From: Aneurinibacillus tyrosinisolvens
GTDB lineage: Bacteria > Bacillota > Bacilli > Aneurinibacillales > Aneurinibacillaceae
Direction of reading: 5' to 3'
NCBI RefSeq assembly: GCF_001015055.1
Contig: NZ_BBWZ01000025.1
Span: 1 to 64,000, forward strand
Length of the DNA stretch: 64,000 nt
The notes beneath the pieces were generated by a model that ran no database searches, was not told the DNA's origin, and saw nothing but the letters and a program-made list of their open reading frames with translations. The stretch's first letter is position 1, and the number at the start of each line of letters is the position of its first letter. Below are positions 1 through 9,238 of the stretch, piece after piece. A program made the position numbers and the translations under genes.

Positions 1-38
1 ATTTTGTTATCACCAGCCTGTCCAGCGGCGACTTATAT

Positions 39-67
39 AATATATCACATCTAGAAACCTAAGTCAA
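39..67 (-). promoter_or_regulatory. sigma-A promoter reading left, probably of an rRNA operon
   Basis: On the minus strand TTGACT (67-62) and TATATT (44-39) are separated by exactly 17 bp. The transcript would run out of the left edge. In B. subtilis an rRNA operon follows bofA in the same orientation, so an rrn promoter is the natural reading. The rRNA itself is outside the window, so this part is inference. Confidence 0.6.
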
Positions 68-90
68 CACCTTCCGAAAAACTTCAGAAG

Positions 91-120
91 AAAAAATAAA
101 AGCCCGTCACAACGGACTTT
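91..120 (-). terminator. intrinsic terminator after bofA
   Basis: The minus strand forms a 7-bp stem (AAGTCCG/CGGGCTT with one G-U pair) around a 6-nt loop, followed by TTTTATTTTTT. It closes the dnaX-recR-bofA block before the rRNA-type promoter. Confidence 0.7.
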
Positions 121-160
121 TTCTAACTTATCATTTTCAGCATTTAATGTCAATACTCTT

Positions 161-427
161 TCACAGAATGAACTGCTTAATAATAATAAGTGTGATGAGC
201 CCCGGCAGGCCGAGAAAACCAGTAACCGTGGCTGTAACCGGGTTAACTGGAATCGTGAATGAAAAAGATTCACCCATCAGGTTGAAAAGAAACAAAATAA
301 TGCTCCCTATTACAAGATTGCCCACGGCCCATCCAATCCACTTCACAGGCTTCCAGGCCGCCTGATTCATTAAAACAAACACCAGAGCGGCGATAACAAT
401 AACAGCACCTATGGTTACATTATCCAT
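161..427 (-). CDS. bofA: BofA family inhibitor of pro-sigma-K processing
   Basis: Encodes 88 residues, close to the 87 of B. subtilis BofA. Hydrophobic segments cover about residues 5-20 and 33-50, and the C-terminal half carries the family signature around NPVTA...GFLGLPGL. In sporulation BofA sits in the outer forespore membrane of the mother cell with SpoIVFA and holds the SpoIVFB protease inactive until the forespore signals. The start has a purine-rich AGAGGA site just upstream. The position after recR and before an rRNA-type promoter matches the Bacillus order. It marks the organism as an endospore former. Confidence 0.9.
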   Translation of the reverse strand: MDNVTIGAVIVIAALVFVLMNQAAWKPVKWIGWAVGNLVIGSIILFLFNLMGESFSFTIPVNPVTATVTGFLGLPGLITLIIIKQFIL

Positions 428-443
428 TCCTCTTTCCTTCCTT

Positions 444-1394
444 TCATTGAAAGAAATAAATCAATACAGTAATTGTATTGTTTAGTGCATGAAAAAGAAC
501 AGAAGCCCAAATACTACGATAATAATGGCGCATCCAGCCAAGCATGACTCCCATTACAAAAATGGAAGGAAATAATACCGGATCCACATGGATAAGTGCA
601 AAAATCAGACCAGATCCTACAACCCCGGCAATCGCGCCAAATCGTTTAACAAGCGCCGTCTGGAGAACGCCACGAAACATCATCTCCTCCGCTATCGGAA
701 CAAACAGTCCAATGAGCAGAATTTCGAGTACTCCTGCCAGTAAACCTACATTCCTTGCCTGAAGAACTTCTCCGGAAATTTGCGCCTCCCGCCACGAATC
801 AATCGCAAACCCAAAAAAGTTAGCGATCGGGAGCGTGATCGCACGATCCAGCAAGAAAGCTGAAAACAGATAAAAAACGAGCACCATAAAACCCATTTGT
901 CCGATCTTCACCGGACGTGTAAAACCAATATCGTGCAGCCGGTGATAAAAAAGCAGAAATCCGAAAACAGCCATCATAAATTGCGGCAAAAACGCTTCAA
1001 AAATCCCTCCAATCGATTGCTCGGGAAACCATGGGTAAGGAAGGAATATGTGCATGGTTAAAATAACACCGTACGATATTTGATACAGGGCAAAATAATG
1101 AAGCGCGTAACGCATCGACACACTGGATTCCCACCCGGGGAACTCGCTTCTTATCGTCTTAATAAGGGAAGGAACATAGAAGAAGGCAGGAAATATGCTC
1201 AAAATAAGCGTAACGAAAAATAAGGCGGTGCTTAATCCTGTCATCTGCCCAGAAGAAACGATTTGCCACTTCCCCTCCTGCACTGCGGTCCACTTCAAGG
1301 AAGAAAACCCAAGCCCAACATTGCTTATATATCCAAGCAGTACTAACAGACCTGTTATAAAAGCCATTCTTTCCCAACGCCTGTGTATATTCAC
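444..1394 (-). CDS. CPBP family intramembrane glutamic protease
   Basis: Multi-pass membrane protein with the three CPBP (ABI, Rce1-like) motifs in its C-terminal half: EEMMFRG (paired glutamates and arginine), FALIHVD and HALNNT. These residues form the catalytic centre in the Rce1/CPBP family. Bacterial members act in protein maturation or bacteriocin immunity, and the substrate here is unknown. The open frame reaches back to 1523, but a strong AGAGGTG site five bases before GTG at 1394 fits better than the upstream ATGs and gives about 317 residues. It lies between bofA and recR, where B. subtilis has yaaL, and is probably a lineage-specific insertion in this block. Confidence 0.8.
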   Translation of the reverse strand: MNIHRRWERMAFITGLLVLLGYISNVGLGFSSLKWTAVQEGKWQIVSSGQMTGLSTALFFVTLILSIFPAFFYVPSLIKTIRSEFPGWESSVSMRYALHYFALYQISYGVILTMHIFLPYPWFPEQSIGGIFEAFLPQFMMAVFGFLLFYHRLHDIGFTRPVKIGQMGFMVLVFYLFSAFLLDRAITLPIANFFGFAIDSWREAQISGEVLQARNVGLLAGVLEILLIGLFVPIAEEMMFRGVLQTALVKRFGAIAGVVGSGLIFALIHVDPVLFPSIFVMGVMLGWMRHYYRSIWASVLFHALNNTITVLIYFFQ

Positions 1395-1546
1395 GCCTTC
1401 ACCTCTCATATGGTACAAACCTATTCGTAAAAAAAAGAAAAAAGAACCTGTTACAAAATAAAAACGGTGATTGTACACATCCTGTTGTTCCTTACCCGGA
1501 AACGAACAGGACATGCAAACCACCGTATCCGCCTAGAGGCGATACA

Positions 1547-2143
1547 TTATATTTCTCGTCTTCCTTCCAGCGCTTTGGAAATCGTAACCTCATCCGCATA
1601 TTCCAGGTCACCGCCGACAGGAAGCCCATGGGCTATCCGGGTCACGCGAATACCGAAGGGTTTTACCAGCCGGGATATATACATCGCGGTTGCTTCCCCT
1701 TCAATATTTGGGTTCGTCGCCAGAATCAGCTCTTTTACCTCTTCATCTTCCAGACGGCGAAGCATCTCGGTAATTTTAATATCTTCCGGTCCAACGCCTT
1801 CCATTGGGGAAATGGCTCCATGCAGCACATGGTAATACCCGTTAAACTCCCGGGTTTTCTCCATGGCAATCAAATCTTTCGGCTCCTGTACGACACAAAT
1901 CATCGATTTATCGCGGGACGTGTCCGAACAAATCCGGCACGGATCCACATCGGTGATATTCTGGCAGTTCGAGCAGTAGACAAGGTTTCGCTTTGCATTA
2001 ACGAGTGCCTTTGCAAGTTCAAGCACATCATCTTCCTTCATGCCAAGAACAAAAAAAGCCAGACGGGCTGCCGTTTTCGGGCCAATGCCTGGCAATTTCA
2101 TGAATCCATCAATTAATTTCGATATCGGTTCGGGATAATACAC
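1547..2143 (-). CDS. recR: recombination mediator RecR
   Basis: 198 residues, the usual RecR length. In order it has a helix-hairpin-helix at about 17-30 ([14 protein letters not shown]), a four-cysteine zinc finger (C57, C60, C69, C72) and a Toprim domain from about 80 to 175. RecR works with RecO, and in some contexts RecF, to load RecA onto SSB-covered DNA in gap repair. It sits directly after the YbaB gene and dnaX on the same strand with short spacers, the conserved dnaX-ybaB-recR operon of Firmicutes. Confidence 0.97.
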   Translation of the reverse strand: MYYPEPISKLIDGFMKLPGIGPKTAARLAFFVLGMKEDDVLELAKALVNAKRNLVYCSNCQNITDVDPCRICSDTSRDKSMICVVQEPKDLIAMEKTREFNGYYHVLHGAISPMEGVGPEDIKITEMLRRLEDEEVKELILATNPNIEGEATAMYISRLVKPFGIRVTRIAHGLPVGGDLEYADEVTISKALEGRREI

Positions 2144-2166
2144 AGATGTCTGTCTCCCCTATATGA

Positions 2167-2487
2167 TTAGAATAATCCCGGCATGTTCATGCCACCGGTG
2201 AATTTGCCCATATCCTTTGCAACCAATTCATCGACCTGGTTCAATGCCTCATTCACAGCGGCAAGCACCATGTCCTGCAGCATTTCTACATCCTCAGGAT
2301 CCACCGCTTCCGGCTTGATTTGAATATCGATAATCTGCTTGTGCCCATTGGCTATCACGGTTACCATTCCGCCGCCTGCCGCCGCTTCTACCGTTTTATC
2401 CTTGAGTTCCTCCTGAGCCTTCTGCATCTGCTGCTGCATTTTTTTCATTTGTTTCATCATGTTTTGCATGTTACCGCCACCAAACAT
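2167..2487 (-). CDS. YbaB/EbfC family nucleoid-associated protein
   Basis: 106 residues: a Met/Gln/Lys-rich N-terminal helix (about 5-30, [18 protein letters not shown]) followed by the compact YbaB core containing [11 protein letters not shown]. YbaB/EbfC proteins are dimeric, bind DNA with little sequence preference and are nearly always encoded between dnaX and recR, as here (YaaK in B. subtilis). The gene starts 11 bp after the dnaX stop, so it is translated from the dnaX message. Confidence 0.95.
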   Translation of the reverse strand: MFGGGNMQNMMKQMKKMQQQMQKAQEELKDKTVEAAAGGGMVTVIANGHKQIIDIQIKPEAVDPEDVEMLQDMVLAAVNEALNQVDELVAKDMGKFTGGMNMPGLF

Positions 2488-2498
2488 ATCGCTACCTC

Positions 2499-4229
2499 CT
2501 AGTCTTTTATCTCAACGAGTTCTTCGCCAAACCATTTATACGCCTCTTCCACTACGGGGTCCGATTCGGGCTGCAGCTTCAGTTCCTCCTGCTGTTTCTC
2601 TTCGGGAGCAGACTGCACAGTGCCTATTTCCTTCCACTGGCTCTCCATGAGAGTAAGTAATTCAACAGGACGGTTAACAAATCCTTTTACAACCTCTTCG
2701 ATAACCATGCGATTAGATTCTCTGGACGTCGTTTCACAGTGAATAACATTCTTAAAACATACGACCAAACCATCCTCCGAAAGCGCAACAGGTTGCCCAT
2801 CCAACAGCCAGGCGTGGACCCGTATATCCTTTTCTTTTACCTTATTTAATATATCCGGCCAGAGTGAAGTCAGCTTTTTCAGCTGTGGTTCAATCGACTG
2901 CCTTGCCACATCGCGAATTCTTGAACCCTGGATTTTCACGGTAGGCTGAATCCCGGGCCGTCTCGGCTCTCTGCGAGCAGGGGTAGACGAAGTTCTTTCC
3001 TGGGAAACCGTTCCACTCTCCAACTGCTTCAACTGCTTTTCCAGCCTGTCGATTTTCGCCACTAGCTCGCTAACCTGTTCCGAAGGCATAGGATCCGTAT
3101 TAACAGTGGACGGCAGAGAAGCAGGAGCAAAAGCCGCCCCTTCAGGAAGGGTCTGGCACAATTGAATGAGCGCCAGTTCCAAAAGAATACGGGTATGGCT
3201 CGCCCACTTCATCTCATTCTTCGAACGGTTTAATTGTTCAATGACAGAAAAAAGACGTTCCCTCTCCCACGTATCCCCCAGTTCCTTAAATCCTGAATCA
3301 AGCTTGATTCGATCCTGGATTTCCTCTAATCCGGGAGCCGTCTTGTACAGCAGAAGATCGCGGAAATAAAAAAGCAAATCATCAAGAAACTGTTCGGGAC
3401 TTTTTCCGCCTTGCACAAGTCGGTTCACTACGTCCATAACATCCGCCGCAGATCCGTCCCGAATATGCGTAACCGCTTCAGCCAGCAGCCCCTGGGAGAC
3501 CGCACCGGTTATCGAAAGGACATCATCCAGCTCTACCCGGCTCCCGCCAAACGACAGCGCTTGATCAAGCAGGCTAAGTGCATCTCGCATCCCGCCTTCC
3601 GCCATTCGGGCAATGAAGGTTAATGCCTGGTCTGATACTTCAATATTTTCACCGTCGATGACTTCTCTTAGACGTTCGACGATGGCCGCGCTTCCAATTC
3701 TCCGAAAGTCGAAGCGTTGACAGCGTGAGATAATCGTGGCAGGAAGTTTATGCGGATCCGTTGTCGCCAGGATGAAGATAACATGCTCCGGCGGTTCTTC
3801 CAATGTCTTAAGCAGCGCATTGAACGCCTCCGTCGTCAGCATATGCACTTCATCCACAATATATACTTTATAGCGGACCTGAGTCGGAGCGTATTTGACC
3901 TTATCACGAATGTCACGTATTTCTTCAATTCTCCGGTTCGAGGCTGCATCTATTTCCATTACATCGACAATGGAGCCATCTGTAATTCCCCGGCAGGCTT
4001 CGCATTCGTTGCATGGCTCAATACCAGGGCCTCTCTGGCAGTTAATTGCTTTCGCCATAATTTTGGCCGCACTCGTCTTACCGGTCCCCCGCGGTCCGTT
4101 AAACAAATACGCATGGGAAAAACGCTGTTCCTTTATGGCATTCTGCAGCGTACGCGTGATATGCTCCTGCCCCACAATATCACCGAATCTCTGAGGACGC
4201 CAAACACGATACAATGCGCGATAAGCCAT
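2499..4229 (-). CDS. dnaX: DNA polymerase III subunit gamma/tau
   Basis: 576 residues. The N-terminal AAA+ clamp-loader module has Walker A GPRGTGKT (45-52), a zinc knuckle (C64, C73, C76, C79), Walker B VDEVH (125-129) and the ISRC sensor/arginine-finger segment near residue 170. The C-terminal third is a variable tau-like region with a coiled coil ([15 protein letters not shown]). The protein assembles with delta and delta' to load the sliding clamp and ties the polymerases together at the fork. It is first in the dnaX-ybaB-recR cluster. I saw no obvious programmed frameshift site, but did not scan for one systematically. Confidence 0.97.
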   Translation of the reverse strand: MAYRALYRVWRPQRFGDIVGQEHITRTLQNAIKEQRFSHAYLFNGPRGTGKTSAAKIMAKAINCQRGPGIEPCNECEACRGITDGSIVDVMEIDAASNRRIEEIRDIRDKVKYAPTQVRYKVYIVDEVHMLTTEAFNALLKTLEEPPEHVIFILATTDPHKLPATIISRCQRFDFRRIGSAAIVERLREVIDGENIEVSDQALTFIARMAEGGMRDALSLLDQALSFGGSRVELDDVLSITGAVSQGLLAEAVTHIRDGSAADVMDVVNRLVQGGKSPEQFLDDLLFYFRDLLLYKTAPGLEEIQDRIKLDSGFKELGDTWERERLFSVIEQLNRSKNEMKWASHTRILLELALIQLCQTLPEGAAFAPASLPSTVNTDPMPSEQVSELVAKIDRLEKQLKQLESGTVSQERTSSTPARREPRRPGIQPTVKIQGSRIRDVARQSIEPQLKKLTSLWPDILNKVKEKDIRVHAWLLDGQPVALSEDGLVVCFKNVIHCETTSRESNRMVIEEVVKGFVNRPVELLTLMESQWKEIGTVQSAPEEKQQEELKLQPESDPVVEEAYKWFGEELVEIKD

Positions 4230-4393
4230 TTTGTATCTCCATCTTTCTTATAAACTGAATATAACATTCGGTGTTTTCTTTTATATGAAAAGCACACCTT
4301 CTGCTATGCCAGCCATATATCGTTAAATAATGTCGCGTTCGACCTCTTTATTATACCATTTTTTCCGCATAACCAAAAGGAGAATAGGGGGGA

Positions 4394-5821
4394 TTAGCAG
4401 GCAGGAAGGTAGATGTGGAAAGTCGTTCCATAACCTTTCGTCGACACGCGGATACTCCCTCTCATCTCATGGATGATTTTCTGGCAAACAGGCAGTCCAA
4501 GGCCTGTCCCATTTTCTTTTGTTGTGAAAAAAGGCTCGAATATTTTATCCGCCAGGTAAGGGGGGATACCCGGACCTGTATCGTGGATTGTAATTTCCAC
4601 ATCGCTATTTGCTTTAAAAAGCCGGATCGTTAACGTGCCTTCTCCACCCATCGCTTCAATTCCGTTCTTGGTCACATTTAAGAGCACCTGCTTTAACAAT
4701 TCAGTGTCTCCTAAAACCAAAGGCAGATTTCCCTCGTTCTCCACTACAACGTCGATTCCTTGAAGAAGGGCTTCGTTTTTGACAATAGGAAGAATTTCCA
4801 CACACACCTGTTCAATATCCACTGGTTTATACTGAATTTCCTTCTGCTTACTGAGCAAAAGGAATTCACTGAGCAGACCATTAATTCGCTTAATCTCAAG
4901 GAGCATAATTTCCGTATACTCTTTCTCTTTCTCCATTCCGGCTTCTCCGAGGGACTTCTTCATCATTTGGAGAAATCCATTAATCGATGTAAGTGGATTC
5001 CGAATTTCATGCGCTGTTCCTGCGGCAATCTGGCCGATCATAGCCAGGCGATCACTGCGTTCGATTTTTTGTTCGAGCGAACGCATATTCGAAACGTTCT
5101 TAAAAACAAAATACCCGCCTCTTATTTCTCCTTTTGTATCGCGAAACACGTGCGAATCCACAATAAGCTCGAAGCGCTGGTCTCCGTTGCTCCAGGAAAA
5201 CGCCTGATCGCAAACCGTCACTCCTTGAAGTACGGCGGGAGAAATAAAATGCTGTCCCTCGCCTACACCTGGAAAAGCATCTTCAATCGTTTGATTAATC
5301 ACATATTCCTTCTTAACCCCGAGTATTTCACAGGCCACTGCGCTGATCTCGATAATACGCGCCTCATGGTTTAGCACAACGAGCCCTAGATTAACATCCT
5401 CCATAACCTGCCGCTGATAATACGGATAGGCAAATAAAGAATGGTTATGAAGCTCACTGATTTTTGGCAGAAGAATATAATGCGCCGGCCGCGTTCCGCT
5501 GTAACTGTAAATAACTAAATCACACGTGCAAGTTCCACCTGTTTTTAACTTCAGAACTGCCCGGGGATTCTGTTTTGTTTCCGCCAGTGTATCCTTACAA
5601 TGCTGAATCCATGAGGTAAAGGAACCCCGCGTTAGAAATAAGTCCTGAAAGGTCTTCTGCTTGATTTGCTCATATGTATGTCCGGTGGCTTGTAGCAATA
5701 CCGCATTCGCTTCAACTATATTTCCATCCCCATCGAAAAAAACCGCAGCAAACGGGACACTATGGAGATGGTTTTCCATCTGTTCGACGCTTATTTCTAA
5801 CTGAAATGAATGATTAGGCAT
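4394..5821 (-). CDS. soluble PAS-PAS sensor histidine kinase (orphan)
   Basis: 475 residues without membrane segments. PAS-like domains cover about 12-110 and 135-245. The HisKA box has phospho-acceptor H271 in GTAHEIRNPLTS. The HATPase domain has an N box near LLNVTKNGIEAM, then DTGPGIP, FEPFFTTKENGTGLGL and a C-terminal GTTFHIYLP. No response regulator is adjacent. Soluble orphan PAS kinases of this build in Bacillales commonly feed the Spo0F/Spo0B sporulation phosphorelay (KinA/KinE type); that role is inferred from class only. It is inserted between dnaX and the SRP RNA gene, which are neighbours in B. subtilis. The frame opens with ATG at 5821. Confidence 0.88.
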   Translation of the reverse strand: MPNHSFQLEISVEQMENHLHSVPFAAVFFDGDGNIVEANAVLLQATGHTYEQIKQKTFQDLFLTRGSFTSWIQHCKDTLAETKQNPRAVLKLKTGGTCTCDLVIYSYSGTRPAHYILLPKISELHNHSLFAYPYYQRQVMEDVNLGLVVLNHEARIIEISAVACEILGVKKEYVINQTIEDAFPGVGEGQHFISPAVLQGVTVCDQAFSWSNGDQRFELIVDSHVFRDTKGEIRGGYFVFKNVSNMRSLEQKIERSDRLAMIGQIAAGTAHEIRNPLTSINGFLQMMKKSLGEAGMEKEKEYTEIMLLEIKRINGLLSEFLLLSKQKEIQYKPVDIEQVCVEILPIVKNEALLQGIDVVVENEGNLPLVLGDTELLKQVLLNVTKNGIEAMGGEGTLTIRLFKANSDVEITIHDTGPGIPPYLADKIFEPFFTTKENGTGLGLPVCQKIIHEMRGSIRVSTKGYGTTFHIYLPAC

Positions 5822-5920
5822 CCTGGACCCTCACCCCACCTCAGGAGATATTTGCCATGTTGCATTAATATATATTCTTTTTCTTTCGTCAATATCCTCT
5901 AGGGAATTCGGAAAAATAAA

Positions 5921-5950
5921 AACTCCTAATGCAAAGTGCATTAGGAGTTC
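5921..5950 (-). terminator. terminator of the SRP RNA gene
   Basis: A perfect 12-bp stem (AACTCCTAATGC / GCATTAGGAGTT) with a short loop, followed on the minus strand by TTTTATTTTTC. It stands directly after the 3' end of the SRP RNA. Confidence 0.9.
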
Positions 5951-5960
5951 TATAAAAATG

Positions 5961-6231
5961 TAGCCGCACACCTGCCTTTGATACGTTCACCCAGGCGTAC
6001 ATATGCAGTTAGCTCAAAACAGGCAACCCTGCGGCACACGAAAGAATCCACTTATGGCTGCTTCCTTCCGGACCTGACCAGGTTCATGGGTTTCCGTTGC
6101 GCAGGACCCGTTTCTCAACACCACTTACATACGTCGGCCCCACATGAAACGCACCTCTGACAGGAATTCAACCCCGCTATAGCGGATTGCGGGTTACAGG
6201 GCACCGCTACCTCCCCATCTAGTGCGACAAA
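5961..6231 (-). ncRNA. ffs: signal recognition particle RNA (large Bacillus type, scRNA)
   Basis: Minus strand. The conserved domain IV core CAGGTCCGGAAGGAAGCAGC lies near 6055-6080, where Ffh binds. The Alu-type 5' domain contains GGGGAGGTAGCGGTGCCCTG, as in B. subtilis scRNA. The ends pair: GTCGCAC (6228-6222) with GTGCGGC (5969-5963), giving about 271 nt, the length of the B. subtilis RNA. It serves the signal recognition particle in co-translational membrane targeting. It lies upstream of dnaX in the same orientation, as in B. subtilis, with a histidine kinase gene between. The exact ends are estimated from pairing. Confidence 0.95.
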
Positions 6232-6435
6232 CTTATACACGTTTTTAAAGCAGCAAGGTGCTGCCTAATTATCATATCAAAAAGGCTACCCAAACGCAAG
6301 TTCCATGCCTTTGTAAGTTCTTCCTTAAAATTTATTAAAAAATCATGCATTTTTCAAAAGGACTTTTGTCATATGTTTTTTGTGCTATAATAAGTTATCA
6401 GTAAATTTAAATAATTGGAACATTAAGTTAGGAAG

Positions 6436-6722
6436 GTGAAAAAAGTCAACTACCCGCCACTGAAGTGGCAGGCTTGTGTGAACGCATAAGCCTGGTTGAT
6501 TAGACCTCTTCCCTTGCGGGAAGGAAACGTTCGATGGGAATCCATAGGCACGCCGGGGTGCTTCCCAAGCTCCGGCCCCTGCGGGGTATGATTAAACATC
6601 GCTGTTGGGTAGGCGAAGTGTCATATCCGACAAACCCCACCGAACCGGTCGATGGGAACCTACGGAGACGATTTCGTAAGAAATCGGTTCTCTGCTTTAT
6701 CTTCGCAAAGGAGATGTTTTAG
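6436..6722 (+). ncRNA. omega RNA (HEARO-type guide RNA) of the IscB element
   Basis: The roughly 285 nt directly before iscB have no coding gene but are strongly structured. The region opens with GTCAACTACCCGCCACTGAAG, a CCACT/AGTGG stem at 6455-6467, then GC-rich hairpins (CCCTTGCGGG, CCGGGGTGCTTCCCAAGCTCCGG) and a late stem CGATTTCGTAAGAAATCG. Two similar CGATGGGAA segments (about 6532 and 6650) repeat inside. This layout matches the HEARO/omega RNAs that precede iscB genes and guide IscB. By analogy with characterised systems the guide would be the 15-20 nt just 5' of GTCAAC (about 6424-6443), which come from the host flank. The 3' end overlaps the iscB ribosome site. Boundaries are approximate. 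Confidence 0.75.
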
Positions 6723-8069
6723 ATGGTGTATGTACTGAATCCAAACGGCGAACCCTTGATGCCAACCAAGCGGTTTGGCAAGGTGCGCCGGATGCTAAAA
6801 AACAAGCAAGCGAAAGTAGTACGGCGCAGGCCGTTTACGATTCAACTGACGTATGAAACGACAAACTACGTCCAGCCGGTGGCACTCGGTGTGGATGCCG
6901 GCTATCAAACCGTTGGGTTTTCGGCGGTATCGGAAAAGGAAGAGCTACTTTCCGGTGAATGCCGCTTGCTGACGGGGATGAGTGAGCGGTTAAAAGAACG
7001 TGCCATGTACCGCCGACAGCGGAGAAGCCGGCTTCGCTACCGCGCTCCACGTTTTGATAACCGCAGACGAACGCAAGGGTGGCTGGCCCCCAGCATTCAG
7101 CACAAGCTGGACAGCCATGTGCGGCTGGTGGAACTTGTAAAGAAACTTCTTCCCGTACAAAAAGTCATCGTGGAAGTCGCCAGTTTTGACATTCAAGCCA
7201 TCCAAAACCCTGAGATTGCCGGTACCCTCTATCAAGAGGGTGAACAGCTCGACTTCTGGAACCTGCGGGAGTACATCCTGCACCGGGACCATCATCAATG
7301 CCAGAATCCGAACTGCAAAAACAAGGCAGTGAATCCCATTCTGCAGGTGCATCACGTCGGCTACTGGAAGGGCGACCGCTCGGATCGACCCGGCAACCTC
7401 GTTACGTTATGCGAAATGTGCCACATCCCGGCGAACCACCAACTAAATGGTTTCCTGTATGGTTGGGAGCCGAAGACCCAATCCTTCCGTCCCGAGACGT
7501 TTATGAGTATCGTCCGGTGGCGGCTGACCCAGCTCTTAGGCGGGGCGGCGACCTATGGCTATGTAACGAAACACGTTCGCATCCAGCACGGGATCGAGAA
7601 AAGCCACACCAATGATGCCTTTGTCATCGCAGGTGGCACGACACAATCCCGCACCGCTCCCTTTGTCCTCCAGCAGGTGCGCCGGAACAACCGGAGCCTC
7701 GAAAAATTCTACGGTGCCAAGCACGTCGACATTCGCACCGGAGCTAAAGCAAGCGGACAGGATCTCTTCTGTGGAAGGCGCACACGGAACCGTGAGATGG
7801 CCGGAGAAAACCTGCGCCAGTACCGGGGATTAAAGTTGTGTAAGGGAAGAAGAAGCATCCGCCGGATGCGCTATCCGCTGCAACCGATGGATACGGTCCG
7901 GTTTGACGGCAAGGACTATCTTGTCAGCGGGACAAACAACAAAGGCAAAACGGTTGTGCTGAAAGGCTGTGTGCGGGTACCGTCCGTCAAGAAGGTGCGG
8001 GTGGTCAAGTACGGCAAAGGATTTTGCTGGCTGGCAGGGGAAGACCGCCGGGTTTCCTCCCCCATCTGA
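6723..8069 (+). CDS. iscB: IscB RNA-guided nuclease (RuvC-HNH)
   Basis: 448 residues, apparently full length. An N-terminal PLMP domain (PLMPTKRFGKVRRMLK, 11-26) precedes RuvC-I with D58 in LGVDAGYQT. The arginine-rich bridge helix is at about 91-117, RuvC-II has E151 in KVIVEVASFD, and the HNH insertion spans about 188-242 with C193/C198, the HH pair at 210-211 and C230/C233. RuvC-III carries H295 and D298 in KSHTNDAFVIAGG. A C-terminal target-motif interaction region with FDGKDYLVSGTNNKGK follows. IscB is the ancestor-like relative of Cas9 and cleaves DNA guided by omega RNA. All catalytic positions I can place are intact. The start has AAAGGAG eight bases upstream, inside the RNA gene. Confidence 0.92.
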   Translation: MVYVLNPNGEPLMPTKRFGKVRRMLKNKQAKVVRRRPFTIQLTYETTNYVQPVALGVDAGYQTVGFSAVSEKEELLSGECRLLTGMSERLKERAMYRRQRRSRLRYRAPRFDNRRRTQGWLAPSIQHKLDSHVRLVELVKKLLPVQKVIVEVASFDIQAIQNPEIAGTLYQEGEQLDFWNLREYILHRDHHQCQNPNCKNKAVNPILQVHHVGYWKGDRSDRPGNLVTLCEMCHIPANHQLNGFLYGWEPKTQSFRPETFMSIVRWRLTQLLGGAATYGYVTKHVRIQHGIEKSHTNDAFVIAGGTTQSRTAPFVLQQVRRNNRSLEKFYGAKHVDIRTGAKASGQDLFCGRRTRNREMAGENLRQYRGLKLCKGRRSIRRMRYPLQPMDTVRFDGKDYLVSGTNNKGKTVVLKGCVRVPSVKKVRVVKYGKGFCWLAGEDRRVSSPI

Positions 8070-8092
8070 AGAAAGGGGTGTCCAACCCGGCC

Positions 8093-9224
8093 TACTTATG
8101 AAAGTGGCTATGGTTACCGCCACAGTCCCTTTACAGTCCCTTTTTATGATAATCAAAAAAACTTTCTTGGCGTTGCTACTGCCGACATTAATTTAAGCGG
8201 ACTGCAAAAATTACTGAAGATAACAACAGCTCTCTCGCCTCTTTAGGAAGCACAATTGTCGGCAGTCAGGAAGGCAGCGGAACATACACGGACAAAAACG
8301 GGACAAACCGTATTTATTATCAGAAAATCCCGGAAACCGGGTGGACTCTTGCCCTCTCTATTTCCGAAGGCGAATTATTCGCACCGCTTGCCACGCTTGT
8401 CAATCTCCTGCTTATCGCAGGCGCTGTTTCCGTCCTTCCGTCCTCATCGTCGTTGCTGTGATCCTTTTATACAGCCGATATATTGTAAGCAATATCGGAA
8501 GAGTGAATGAAATGGCAAGGATGATGTCGGCAGGTGATTTTACCGGGCTTATTGAAGTGAAAAGCACGGATGAATTCGGCCAAATGGCACATAATTTTAA
8601 TACGATGACAGAGAGTTTAAAGACGATGCTCAGCCGGGTGGCCGGGCACACGCACCATGTGGCTTCTACATCGGAGGAGTTAACAGCCAGTGCTGAACAA
8701 ACGAGCAAAGCAACCGAAGCAAATCGCACAAGCCATTCAGGAAGTCGCGGGCAGGCGAGCATGGAAGAGGCTTCGCCGTTGTCGCAGATGAGGTAAGAAA
8801 GCTGGCAGAACAATCAGCAGCAGCTGCCGGACAGATTAGCGGATTAATCAGCGAAATCCAGAACGAAACGACTAAAGCCGTTCAAGCAATGGATGAAGGC
8901 AGCAGCGCCGTTAATGATGGAATGATGATGGTAGATAACGCTTCTAACGCTTTCCAGCATATTTCCCAGGCTGTAAACAATGTGTTTAGCCAGATCAAAG
9001 AAGTATCCTCATCCATAGATGGTATTTATCAGGGAACACAGGATATGGTATATTCTATGAAGGAAATTACCCGTATTTCTGAGAGCGCCTCCAGCAATAC
9101 ACAGCACGTTGCAGCAGCCGCTGAAGAGCAAACCGCCTCCATGGAAGAAATTGCGGCCGCCTCTGCCACCCTTTCCCGGATGGCGGAAGAACTGCATGAT
9201 ATTATTAATCAATTCAAAGTATAA
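8093..9224 (+). pseudogene. methyl-accepting chemotaxis protein, degraded
   Basis: Reading across frames gives the end of a Cache-type sensor (FYDNQKNFLGVATADINLSG), a membrane segment, a HAMP domain (NIGRVNEMARMMSAGDFTG) and parts of the signalling domain ([15 protein letters not shown], then a C-terminal methylation helix). The N-terminal half is missing next to the IscB element. There are frameshifts near 8200 and 8440, a one-base insertion near 8720 turning EQIAQAIQEVA out of frame, and an in-gene deletion near 8750. That deletion joins the first signalling helix directly to the AGEHGRGF segment and removes most of the hairpin between. It cannot make a working receptor. A promoter-like TATAAT (about 6387) and GGAAGGTGA site left of the element may be its original 5' end. 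Confidence 0.85.
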
Positions 9225-9238
9225 AGCGAGGAATGCAA

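Larger units (their letters stand above)
6436..8092 (+). mobile_element. non-autonomous IscB (IS200/IS605-like) element
   Basis: The unit comprises omega RNA, iscB and a terminal hairpin. The proposed right end is an imperfect hairpin with an 8-bp outer stem, GCCGGGTT (8048-8055) / AACCCGGC (8085-8092), whose loop contains the iscB stop codon. Chemoreceptor coding sequence begins right after it. The left end is set by the first conserved base of the omega RNA. No tnpA transposase is present, so the element would have to be moved in trans. The coordinates are inferred from structure, since no empty site is available for comparison. Confidence 0.55.

Noticed and set aside
1467-2116. Long plus-strand open frames opposite recR
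   Set aside because: They are mirror frames of a conserved gene and have no ribosome sites.
6232-6300. Promoter of the SRP RNA
   Set aside because: A TATAAG lies at a suitable distance, but no acceptable -35 is found at 16-18 bp, so no promoter is called.
6534-6722. 62-codon open frame upstream of iscB
   Set aside because: It lies wholly inside the structured omega RNA region, has no ribosome site and no protein-like composition.
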